From Promicromonosporaceae bacterium (GTDB lineage: Bacteria > Actinomycetota > Actinomycetes > Actinomycetales > Cellulomonadaceae): a stretch of 8,276 bases of DNA. Each line of letters opens with the position of its first letter. The first letter of the stretch is position 1. Positions 1-4,293 of the stretch are shown here, one piece after another. A model generated the notes under the pieces. That model made no database searches and was not told where the DNA came from. It worked only from the letters and a program-made list of their open reading frames with translations. Made by a program: the position numbers and the translations under genes. The stretch spans positions 1 through 8,276 of the forward strand of contig WQZL01000111.1 in assembly GCA_009780755.1 (NCBI GenBank). Reading direction: 5' to 3'.

Positions 1-1440
1 CAGCGCGTTGGTGGTGGCCAGGCCCAGCAGGTCGCCCGTGCGAATGGCTCGCTCCAGTTCGCGGCGCTCTTCGGGCAGAAAACCGCCACGGTAGGCGGCG
101 ATCCGGCTGGCGAGACCGCTCCTGCTGCGTGCCGCCTGCGCCACCGTCTCGGCCCCGCGCCGCGAGCGCGTGAAGGCCAGGGTGCGCGCCCCGGCGGCGG
201 CAAGATTGGCCAGCAGGTCGGCCACCTCGGCCGTGGCCGTGCGCCGGGGGTGCGCTGCCGCGCCCTGCACGGTGACGACGGCGGGCTGTTCAACCTCGGG
301 TTGGCCGGGATTAAGCGGGTCGGGCAGCGACCACGGGTCAATAGCCCACGGGTCGGCGTCAACCCAATCATCACCCTGCGCAAGCACACTCTCTTTCACG
401 CCACCCTGCGATCCCCCTCCACTCTGCGCGGAACGATGTGAGGCGGCTGCCTCGAAGTCGATGATCTCCGGGGGCTGCCACAGGGCGATGGTGCGGCGCC
501 CCGAGGGTGACCCATCCGTCGTCACTGCCGTCACGTCCGCTTCAGCCACTCCCAGCAGGCGGGCCGCCGAGGCGGCCGGGGCGGCGCTGGTGGCACTCGC
601 CACCACAAACGTCAGTCCCGGCTGCCCCCGACCGGTGGTTTCGACCGGCTCAATCACCGGGGGCGGCTCAGCCGAGTCGGCAAGCGGCCTCCGCCCTTGG
701 CCTGCATTGCCGTAGTGTTCCGCCAGCCGGGCTAGGCGGCGCAGCACCAGCGAGATATGCGCGCCGAACACGCCACGGTATGTGTGTCCCTCATCCACCA
801 CCACAAATCTGAGCGACCGCAGCAGCCGCGCCCATCGCCGGTGGTTGGGCAGTAGGGAGAAGTGTAGAAAGTCCGGGTTGGTCAACACCACGTCGGCGTA
901 GTCCTGCACCCAACGGCGGTCATCGGTGGGGGTGTCGCCGTCACAGGTGGCCACGCGTGGCGCGCTACGTTCGCTTGCCGCGGGCATCGCGTCGAGTAGT
1001 CGTTGTAGTCCGGCGAGTTGATCGGCTGCTAACGCCTTGGTTGGTGACAGGTATAGCACCGTCCCCCGGCGCCCCTCCAAACCAAACAGGTCGCTGCCAC
1101 CCCCGTCATCCTGCGACGTGGAGCCTGTGCAGGATTTACCTCTGCGGATGGCGGTTAGGGCTGGGAGCCAGAAGGCTAAGGATTTTCCGGAGCCGGTAGA
1201 GGTGGCCAGCGCTACCTGCCTGCCCTGCCAAGCGGCTTCGGCGGCCTCGACCTGATGCGTCCAGGGCCGCTCGACGCCAAGCGCCTGGTACGCGGCCACC
1301 AACTGCGGATCGGCCCAGACGGGCCAGTCGGTGGTAACCCCCTGACGAGCCGGCAGCGTCCGCACGTGCGTCAGCCGCTCGGCCCGCATTCCACCCGCCA
1401 ACAACACATCCAGCAGCGGGTGGTTTTCGGCAGCGCTCAC
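1..1440 (-). CDS. DEAD/DEAH-box helicase, MrfA/YprA-like (C-terminal part outside the window)
   Basis: Superfamily 2 helicase that couples ATP hydrolysis to strand translocation; the MrfA/YprA group (mycobacterial Rv3649 type) is linked to DNA repair. The 480 visible residues contain a Q-motif-like WTHQ (60-63), Walker A TSTGSGKS (80-87), SPTKALAADQ (132-141), TNPD (187-190), a DEGH box (216-219) followed by the typical YRGVFG (221-226), motif III ASATSA (281-286), the start of the second RecA domain TLAFTRSRR (420-428), YRGGFLPEERRELE (450-463) and motif V TTNAL (476-480), where the window ends. GTG at 1440 is the only candidate start after an in-frame TGA 15 nt upstream, with GAGAG about 9 nt before it. 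Three stretches look unlike the family and are built from palindromic repeats: residues about 101-120, 245-275 and 330-395. The usual C-terminal DUF1998-type region cannot be seen. The helicase call is firm; the subfamily is inferred from the DExH-YRGVFG and YRGGFLPEERR signatures. Confidence 0.93.
   Translation of the reverse strand, partial: MSAAENHPLLDVLLAGGMRAERLTHVRTLPARQGVTTDWPVWADPQLVAAYQALGVERPWTHQVEAAEAAWQGRQVALATSTGSGKSLAFWLPALTAIRRGKSCTGSTSQDDGGGSDLFGLEGRRGTVLYLSPTKALAADQLAGLQRLLDAMPAASERSAPRVATCDGDTPTDDRRWVQDYADVVLTNPDFLHFSLLPNHRRWARLLRSLRFVVVDEGHTYRGVFGAHISLVLRRLARLAEHYGNAGQGRRPLADSAEPPPVIEPVETTGRGQPGLTFVVASATSAAPAASAARLLGVAEADVTAVTTDGSPSGRRTIALWQPPEIIDFEAAASHRSAQSGGGSQGGVKESVLAQGDDWVDADPWAIDPWSLPDPLNPGQPEVEQPAVVTVQGAAAHPRRTATAEVADLLANLAAAGARTLAFTRSRRGAETVAQAARSRSGLASRIAAYRGGFLPEERRELERAIRTGDLLGLATTNAL
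366..430. repeat. Intragenic repeat in the helicase: 30-bp-period CCCTGCG units
   Basis: CTGCG recurs at 376 and 406, exactly 30 bp apart, and again at 424. The DNA from 368 resembles the complement of the mshD insert at 4861-4905, which also has a 30-bp period: ATCACCCTGCGCAAGCACAC here against ATCCTGCGCGAGTGTGG there. In the helicase it encodes the non-conserved stretch around SVLAQGDDW, and in mshD TTLAQDDG, both in the same frame. The relation is by eye and diverged, so copy boundaries are approximate. Confidence 0.55.
632..660. repeat. Intragenic palindromic repeat encoding PVIEPVETTG
   Basis: The inverted repeat CCGGTGGTT (632-640) / AATCACCGG (652-660) matches at 8 of 9 positions and surrounds TCGACCGGCTC. 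On the helicase strand it reads GATTGAGCCGGTCGAAACC. I recall similar GGTTGAGCCTGTCGAAACC palindromes dispersed in many actinobacterial genomes, which is memory, not a search. It lies in a loop between the YRGVFG block and motif III that is short in related helicases, so it looks like an in-frame insertion. Confidence 0.55.
1101..1135. repeat. Intragenic palindromic repeat encoding TSQDDGG in the helicase
   Basis: CCCCGTCATCCTGCG at 1101-1115 matches CCCCGTCATTCTGCG at the left arm of the mshD insert (4777-4791) in 14 of 15 bases. It forms a perfect 7-bp inverted repeat, ATCCTGC (1108-1114) / GCAGGAT (1129-1135), with a 14-nt loop. On the helicase strand it encodes S-Q-D-D just after Walker A, in the loop before SPTKALAADQ where family members are variable. 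Confidence 0.6.
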
Positions 1441-1505
1441 CCCAAGATTCTCTCAGGTCGCCCAACTCACGGCCCACGGCCTCCTGACAACAGCCCTGCC
1501 CACAC

Positions 1506-1609
1506 AAACATCTCATCGTCGAACCGGCTGATCTGGCCCCCAAACCCTCGGTTCAGAGCCAAAACGGCCGGTTCGGCGGCGAGTAATCGCCATTGTGGCC
1601 GGTTCGGGA
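1506..1609 (+). repeat. Structured 104-bp repeat, copy A
   Basis: This copy matches positions 3256-3359 at 99 of 104 bases with no gap. Its core (1520-1575) is a long inverted repeat: CGAACCGGCTGATCTGGCC pairs imperfectly with GGCCGGTTCG and the bases before it, around a loop containing AAACCCTCGGTTC. A second small hairpin GGCGA-GTAA-TCGCC and another GGCCGGTTCGGG follow. It encodes no transposase, so it resembles a REP/MITE-like non-autonomous element. The stem here has more mismatches than copy B. Confidence 0.8.
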
Positions 1610-1690
1610 TAGAGAGGGATGTGGGGACTGAAGGCTGGGGCGATGGCGGGCGATGGTTGGCCAAGGCTGTCAAGCTTGCGCACGAACGAA

Positions 1691-1730
1691 TATCACTTTT
1701 GCACACGGATGAGTATCGCTTTTGCACACG
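1691..1730. repeat. 23-bp-period tandem repeat with TTTTGCACACG
   Basis: TATCACTTTTGCACACG (1691-1707) and TATCGCTTTTGCACACG (1714-1730) are direct repeats with one mismatch and a period of 23 bp. A weaker unit precedes them at about 1676-1690 (CTTGCGCACGAACGA). They are non-coding. They could be binding sites for a repeat-recognising protein or simply a small satellite; nothing in the window decides between these. Confidence 0.6.
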
Positions 1731-1774
1731 TCGTGCGCCGAGGGCGCAGCAGGGGAAGGAGTCGCAACCACCGA

Positions 1775-1829
1775 CGAATCGGCTGGCCTGGTTCCCAAAC
1801 TTTTGGTTCAGAGCCAAAACGGCCGGTTC
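1775..1829 (+). repeat. Structured repeat, copy C (hairpin core only)
   Basis: This is a diverged copy of the hairpin core of the 104-bp repeat: CGAATCGGCTGGCCTGG, then GGTTCAGAGCCAAAACGG, then CCGGTTC. The right half is identical to copy A (GGTTCAGAGCCAAAACGG at 1805-1822), while the left arm and loop have drifted. The downstream GGCGAGTAATCGCC part of the full unit is absent. Confidence 0.7.
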
Positions 1830-1864
1830 TGGATGCGGGGCTGAGGAGTGGGTACCTACCGACA

Positions 1865-1899
1865 TTGCGGCGCTCCCCGGAACTTGGGGAGCGCCGCAA
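1865..1899 (-). terminator. Strong hairpin terminator for the lipoprotein operon
   Basis: A perfect 14-bp stem, TTGCGGCGCTCCCC (1865-1878) / GGGGAGCGCCGCAA (1886-1899), encloses a 7-nt loop. It lies about 20 nt beyond the lipoprotein stop codon on the minus strand. No T-tract follows, which is common for actinobacterial intrinsic terminators. It is symmetric and could also work on the other strand, but there is no plus-strand gene to end there. Confidence 0.8.
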
Positions 1900-1919
1900 C
1901 GCAGCGTTAGCGAGCCGGA

Positions 1920-2627
1920 CTAGTTGTTGAGCGGGTCCATCTGACAATCCCAAGCCACACCCTCATCGAGATACACCGGGCCGGGGAGCTGCGGACGACA
2001 ATCCCGAGTGGCCTCCCAGTGAGCCTCGAAAAGCTCTTGCCTCTCTTCTGGACTCAGCGGGTTCATCGGATCATCCTCGATGAGAAGGCCACAAGACATG
2101 GACGCCTCCCGGAACTGTCTACCGGTAAAACCCTCTGCCGCCAGATCATTCCGAATCAAGCACTCGGCAATCATGCCATCAAAGTCTTCAGCTTCAGGGT
2201 TTAGGCGAATTAGTTCCCAAAGACTCCAGAGTTCGTTCCAGTATTCAAGTTCACAGTTGATTGAGGCTCGATAAACTTCCTCACCCATCTCTTCCAGAAC
2301 CTCATCGAGGCCCTGACCAAGCTCGAACTTTATCGTGACCGAGAAGTCTCCATAACCCAACTCTTCGATGAAGAAATCTGAGCCAACTAGCTCAAAGCAT
2401 TCCATGGTGCGTGCCGCAGCCTCGCGCATGTTCGCCAGGGTGAGTTCCCCGTCTGCGACGATCCTCCGCACAAAGTCATTGGTCGCTGTAGCATAGACCT
2501 GCTCAAACTCAGCCGCCCACGGGCCAGATACCGTCGAATCACCGCTCGAACATCCACCCAACAGCCCGACTGCCGCAACTACAGAAATCCCAGCCTTGCA
2601 GCCCCGTCGGCGCGCAATTGAAAACAT
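1920..2627 (-). CDS. Cysteine-rich lipoprotein of unknown function
   Basis: This predicted 235-residue lipoprotein matches no family I recognise. Residues 1-25 form a lipoprotein signal: basic MFSIARRR, a hydrophobic stretch (13-23) and the lipobox LGGC with Cys26 as the lipidated residue, followed by a Ser/Gly/Asp tether. The mature part is acidic, looks mainly helical and has six further cysteines (77, 125, 156, 179, 210, 228), which could make three disulfides outside the membrane. ATG at 2627 is chosen because it begins the signal sequence directly; the frame stays open upstream to 2756, but that would bury the signal. A GAGAG lies about 10 nt upstream. It starts 13 nt after the stop of the secreted-protein gene and is followed by a terminator, so the two form an operon. 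Its base composition is visibly less GC-rich than the flanking core genes, which suggests horizontal acquisition. Confidence 0.8.
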   Translation of the reverse strand: MFSIARRRGCKAGISVVAAVGLLGGCSSGDSTVSGPWAAEFEQVYATATNDFVRRIVADGELTLANMREAAARTMECFELVGSDFFIEELGYGDFSVTIKFELGQGLDEVLEEMGEEVYRASINCELEYWNELWSLWELIRLNPEAEDFDGMIAECLIRNDLAAEGFTGRQFREASMSCGLLIEDDPMNPLSPEERQELFEAHWEATRDCRPQLPGPVYLDEGVAWDCQMDPLNN

Positions 2628-2640
2628 GAATGAACCGCTC

Positions 2641-2988
2641 TCAGAAGACTCGCTGAACTTCCGCGAAGGTGTTGAGGAAGTTTTCGGAGGCCGGACGAGT
2701 CGGCGTGGTTGACTGTTCCATAGCACCCCGACGCCAGATGCCCCAGCGTGCAACACTCTGATTGTGCGTCGTCGACGTAATCACCGGGCGTCCTCCGAAG
2801 CCGCCCGTGCAACTGGCGTGAAGAACCAGAGTGGCTGATGTCGGATTCGCATGTCCGCCATTGCGAATTACCGACAAGGCAGGGCAGCCGCCAGCAGCCG
2901 CCTGTGCCGAAGGAGCGGTGGCAACCATCATGGTGGCGCCGGTGAGGAGTGCCAGCAGGCTGGCCGAAATCTTGCGCCTCATGGTCAT
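2641..2988 (-). CDS. Small secreted protein of unknown function
   Basis: Predicted 115-residue exported protein. It has a classic Sec signal: MTMRRK, a hydrophobic core (about 10-24) and an A-Q-A cleavage site at 28-30, leaving a mature chain of about 85 residues. Two mature cysteines (35 and 60) could form one disulfide; the centre is rich in Gly, Ser and Thr, and RWGIWRRG (81-88) is basic and aromatic. ATG at 2988 is chosen because AAAGAGG lies 5 nt upstream and the signal begins there; ATG at 2982 is a close alternative, and the frame extends further to 3042 without support. It is the first gene of an operon with the lipoprotein downstream. Size, export and pairing with a surface lipoprotein would suit a secreted effector or small bacteriocin with a membrane-anchored partner, but that is conjecture; no conserved family motif was seen. 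Confidence 0.72.
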   Translation of the reverse strand: MTMRRKISASLLALLTGATMMVATAPSAQAAAGGCPALSVIRNGGHANPTSATLVLHASCTGGFGGRPVITSTTHNQSVARWGIWRRGAMEQSTTPTRPASENFLNTFAEVQRVF

Positions 2989-3075
2989 GATGACCTCTTT
3001 CGTTAAGGGTGAAACCCGCGCCGAACGACGCGGACACCTCACAGTAAACTCTCAGAGATAGAGCAAGAGAGAGCG

Positions 3076-3113
3076 CATTTGGCGCAAATCGGACGAAAAC
3101 TCGTCGCCAAATG
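3076..3113. promoter_or_regulatory. Dyad upstream of the secreted-protein operon, possible operator
   Basis: CATTTGGCG (3076-3084) and CGCCAAATG (3105-3113) form a perfect 9-bp inverted repeat. The left arm is also part of a local palindrome ATTTG-GCG-CAAAT (3077-3089), and a small ACGA/TCGT pair lies inside. It is about 90 nt upstream of the secreted-protein start, where an operator would be expected. Alternatively it is an RNA hairpin in the leader. No convincing promoter hexamers were found beside it. Confidence 0.4.
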
Positions 3114-3155
3114 ACACAAACTAGACAAAAACACCCCACATTCTCTCCCATCCGC

Positions 3156-3184
3156 CACCGTCGAACCGGCCACTCTGGACCCAA
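3156..3184 (+). repeat. Structured repeat, copy D (truncated left half)
   Basis: CACCGTCGAACCGGC (3156-3170) is identical to 15 bases of copy B (3264-3278), and similarity continues weakly through CTCTGGACCCAA before ending. The right arm and the rest of the unit are missing, so this is a fragment. Confidence 0.55.
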
Positions 3185-3255
3185 GGAGCGCCGCGACATA
3201 CTGCATCAGCAAGCCAAATGAGTGCAGAGTGATACAAATCTCTCACCGATGATAG

Positions 3256-3359
3256 AAACATCTCACCGTCGAACCGGCTGTTCTGGCCCTCAAACCCTCG
3301 GTTCAGGGCCAAAACAGCCGGTTCGGCGGCGAGTAATCGCCATTGTGGCCGGTTCGGGG
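3256..3359 (+). repeat. Structured 104-bp repeat, copy B
   Basis: Best preserved copy, 1750 bp from copy A and in the same orientation, with 99 of 104 bases shared. Its hairpin arms are 21 bp with a single mismatch: CGAACCGGCTGTTCTGGCCC against the complement of GGGCCAAAACAGCCGGTTCG. Several copy A/B differences lie in the stem, and the copy B versions pair better. It ends directly against a truncated CRISPR repeat at 3361, so it appears to have inserted into, or recombined with, the array. Confidence 0.82.
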
Positions 3360-3360
3360 T

Positions 3361-3491
3361 GTGGGGAACACATAAGGCTACCGATTCCACCAGGCGCTAC
3401 CCAGGGATCATCCCCACGCGGTGGGGAACACGGGGGTCTCCCCCAATTGTGTGTAGTTCCCTTCGGATCATCCCCACGCGGTGGGGAACAC
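3361..3491 (-). CRISPR. Decayed type I-E CRISPR array, main part
   Basis: Two intact 27-nt repeats lie at 3405-3431 and 3465-3491. They start GGATCATCCCCACG, end GTGGGGAACAC and are identical to each other. A third repeat keeps only its right part, GTGGGGAACAC, at 3361-3371. The period is exactly 60 bp, giving two 33-nt spacers (3372-3404, 3432-3464); 3492-3524 may be another spacer with no repeat after it. On the minus strand the repeat reads GTGTTCCCC...GGGGATGATCC, the type I-E form in actinobacteria, with an internal palindrome for Cas6e-type processing. No cas gene or AT-rich leader is in the window, so the array is probably inactive. The remainder lies at 4215-4280 beyond hicBA. Confidence 0.85.
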
Positions 3492-3571
3492 GCTCTCGCG
3501 CGGCAGGCGCTCGATGATGTGGCCGGGCGACTCGGAGTGAGTGGACCAGGGGTGGCGCAAGTCGAGGCGGG

Positions 3572-3955
3572 CTAGGCGGCGACGAGCTGCGCCGCGCGCT
3601 GATGGGAGACACCAAAGATGGCGCCAATGTCACGCAAAGGGATCGCGCGCGCCGAAAGCTCGCGGGCAAGCGCTTGCTGCCTGGTGCGGGCGTCGGCCTC
3701 TAGTCGCGCAGCCTCGGCTCGCTCGGCGGCCATTGCGTCGAGTGTTTCGCGGACGGCGATGCCCTCTATCGCATCGAGGGTGACGGTCACCGCCACGCCC
3801 TCAGGCTCCAAGTCGAGCGTGACCGCAATCAGCTCGCGGGCCATTTGCTCGGCATCGGCAAGCCTGCGCGAGTTGGTGAGTCCGTCGATTTCTGGGACAT
3901 GAACCATCCACCACCCGTCCTCGCGGGTGACGATGGCCTGGTAGGTAGTGTTCAC
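3572..3955 (-). CDS. hicB: HicB-family antitoxin with C-terminal HTH
   Basis: Antitoxin expected to bind and silence HicA and to repress the operon. Of 127 residues, about 3-60 form the partly degraded RNase-H-like HicB fold, with the typical start YQAIVTREDGWWMVHVPEIDG (residues 5-25; a cleft-forming strand pattern), followed by ADAEQMARELIAVTLDLEP. Residues about 68-100 form a charged, Ala/Glu/Arg-rich helix, probably a coiled coil. Residues 103-125 (PLRDIGAIFGVSHQRAAQLV) look like a helix-turn-helix of the sigma-70 region 4 kind that could bind the operator. GTG at 3955 is chosen because AAGGAGG sits 4 nt upstream and the start overlaps the hicA stop as GTGA; the frame extends to 4066 but would overlap most of hicA. 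No terminator is evident downstream. Confidence 0.87.
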   Translation of the reverse strand: MNTTYQAIVTREDGWWMVHVPEIDGLTNSRRLADAEQMARELIAVTLDLEPEGVAVTVTLDAIEGIAVRETLDAMAAERAEAARLEADARTRQQALARELSARAIPLRDIGAIFGVSHQRAAQLVAA

Positions 3956-4155
3956 TTCGCCTCCTTGGTAGCGGTGATGGCCTTGACGATCTTCCGGTAG
4001 ACGCCTGCTGAGATTTCCTTGTGGCCGTCTGGGACGGCAATGGTGGTGCCATCCGCGTGCTTCCACCAGGTGTGCGAGCCTTGCGTGCGCTGTGGCTCGA
4101 AACCAGCGTCGCGGAGTTCGCGCTGCACCTTACGGGTGAGCTGGCTGGCTACCAT
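3952..4155 (-). CDS. hicA: HicA-family mRNA-interferase toxin
   Basis: Small double-stranded-RNA-binding-fold toxin that would cleave mRNA when not bound by HicB. The product is 67 residues from ATG 4155. It shows the HicA pattern: an N-terminal helix with G18-F19, then the catalytic-histidine motif GSH (26-28) in TQGSHTWWKHADG, a VPDG turn (41-44), and a final helix with GVYRKIVKAI (51-60). An alternative ATG at 4161 adds two residues. 4155 is preferred because a TAGACT -10 box ends 6 nt upstream and no Shine-Dalgarno is present, as expected of a leaderless message. The stop overlaps the hicB start by 4 nt. The pair lies between two pieces of a CRISPR array. Confidence 0.87.
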   Translation of the reverse strand: MVASQLTRKVQRELRDAGFEPQRTQGSHTWWKHADGTTIAVPDGHKEISAGVYRKIVKAITATKEAK

Positions 4156-4161
4156 GTTCAT

Positions 4162-4191
4162 AGTCTAGCGCCACTAGACGCGCCTAGTCAA
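4162..4191 (-). promoter_or_regulatory. Promoter of hicAB (TTGACT-N18-TAGACT), leaderless
   Basis: On the minus strand TTGACT (4191-4186) and TAGACT (4167-4162) are separated by 18 nt. Transcription starting 7 nt past the -10 box would begin at the A of the ATG at 4155, giving a leaderless hicA mRNA, a common arrangement in actinobacteria. This is a sequence-based prediction. Confidence 0.6.
4164..4188. promoter_or_regulatory. CTAG-containing inverted repeats, probable HicB operator
   Basis: Three CTAG tetramers (4165-4168, 4174-4177, 4184-4187) lie within 23 bp. They form two overlapping perfect inverted repeats, TCTAG-N5-CTAGA and ACTAG-N6-CTAGT, filling the spacer and the -10 box of the hicA promoter. 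CTAG is usually rare in bacterial DNA. Binding here by the HicB C-terminal domain would block RNA polymerase, which fits autoregulation. Confidence 0.55.
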
Positions 4192-4204
4192 GTCAGTGTT
4201 GACT
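4186..4204. promoter_or_regulatory. Perfect inverted repeat of two back-to-back TTGACT boxes
   Basis: AGTCAA (4186-4191) and TTGACT (4199-4204) form a perfect dyad around 7 nt. The left box is the hicA -35. The right box points toward mshD, but the best -10 at the right distance (AACACT, 4222-4227) is weak, so a divergent promoter is only possible. It may instead be a second half of the regulatory site. Confidence 0.35.
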
Positions 4205-4214
4205 GGACGCATGA

Positions 4215-4280
4215 GGTGGGGAACACTTCTGCAACATCCCCGACGTGTACCCAGGCGCTGGATCATCCCCACCTGGTGGG
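4215..4280 (-). CRISPR. Second fragment of the type I-E CRISPR array
   Basis: GGTGGGGAACAC (4215-4226) is the right part of a repeat. It is followed by exactly 33 nt of spacer (4227-4259) and a degenerate repeat (4260-4280) that starts GGATCATCCCCAC and agrees with the intact repeats at 19 of 21 positions before diverging. The correct spacer length and shared repeat show that this is the same array as 3361-3491, separated from it by hicBA. Read on the minus strand this would be the leader-proximal side, but mshD follows immediately and no leader remains. Confidence 0.8.
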
Positions 4281-4282
4281 AG
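4275..4282 (+). promoter_or_regulatory. Likely mshD ribosome-binding site, partly derived from a CRISPR repeat
   Basis: GGTGGGAG lies 11 nt before the ATG at 4294, and its GGTGGG is the end of the degenerate CRISPR repeat. A GAGGGG directly abutting the ATG is too close to be a normal site. GTG at 4276, inside the repeat, is an in-frame alternative start with no upstream Shine-Dalgarno. Confidence 0.45.
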
Positions 4283-4293
4283 ATGATGAGGGG

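Larger units (their letters stand above)
1441..1919. other. Repeat-rich intergenic region between the helicase and the lipoprotein gene
   Basis: There is no credible gene here: open frames on both strands are short, overlap one another and consist largely of repeat sequence. It holds the helicase ribosome-binding site (GAGAG near 1450-1454), a full structured repeat (1506-1609), a 23-bp tandem repeat (about 1676-1743), a second hairpin copy (1775-1829) and the terminator of the lipoprotein operon (1865-1899). No clear -35/-10 pair for the helicase could be recognised. Confidence 0.7.
2989..3571. other. Intergenic region: operon leader, structured repeats and CRISPR remnant
   Basis: I see no gene in this stretch. 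From left to right it contains the leader of the secreted-protein operon with a small GC hairpin near 3016-3033, the dyad at 3076-3113, a half copy of the structured repeat at 3156-3184, a full copy at 3256-3359, the CRISPR remnant at 3361-3491, and about 80 bp of spacer-like and unassigned sequence before the hicB stop codon. Confidence 0.65.

Noticed and set aside
170..1543. Several plus-strand and one minus-strand open frame of 60-220 codons in the helicase region
   Set aside because: They are Ala/Arg/Pro/Ser-rich shadow frames of the 480-codon helicase frame, which has a full set of helicase motifs.
1255..1953. Overlapping open frames on both strands across the intergenic region
   Set aside because: They consist of repeat and hairpin sequence, lack ribosome-binding sites and show no recognisable domains. 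Similar peptides appear only because the repeats recur at 3121-3390.
2628..2756. Lipoprotein start at 2756
   Set aside because: It would overlap the secreted-protein gene and put 43 residues before a clear lipoprotein signal sequence.
2641..2988. Secreted protein as a lactococcin 972-like bacteriocin
   Set aside because: Size and Sec export fit loosely, but I see no convincing conserved residues and no ABC transporter/immunity neighbour of the usual kind.
1506..3359. Composite transposon carrying the exported-protein operon
   Set aside because: The flanking repeats are 104 bp without transposase, and no target-site duplication was found. Only recombination between direct repeats is supported.
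3956..4066. N-terminally extended hicB starting at 4066
   Set aside because: The extension reads out of frame through hicA. GTG 3955 has AAGGAGG upstream and the usual 4-nt toxin-antitoxin overlap.
3361..4280. Active CRISPR-Cas system
   Set aside because: There are no cas genes, no AT-rich leader, a truncated repeat on one side, a degenerate one on the other and a gene insertion in between.
4021..4293. Longer mshD frame starting at 4021
   Set aside because: It would run antisense through hicA and through the CRISPR fragment. MshD homology starts only at about 4300, where ATG 4294 has a plausible ribosome-binding site.
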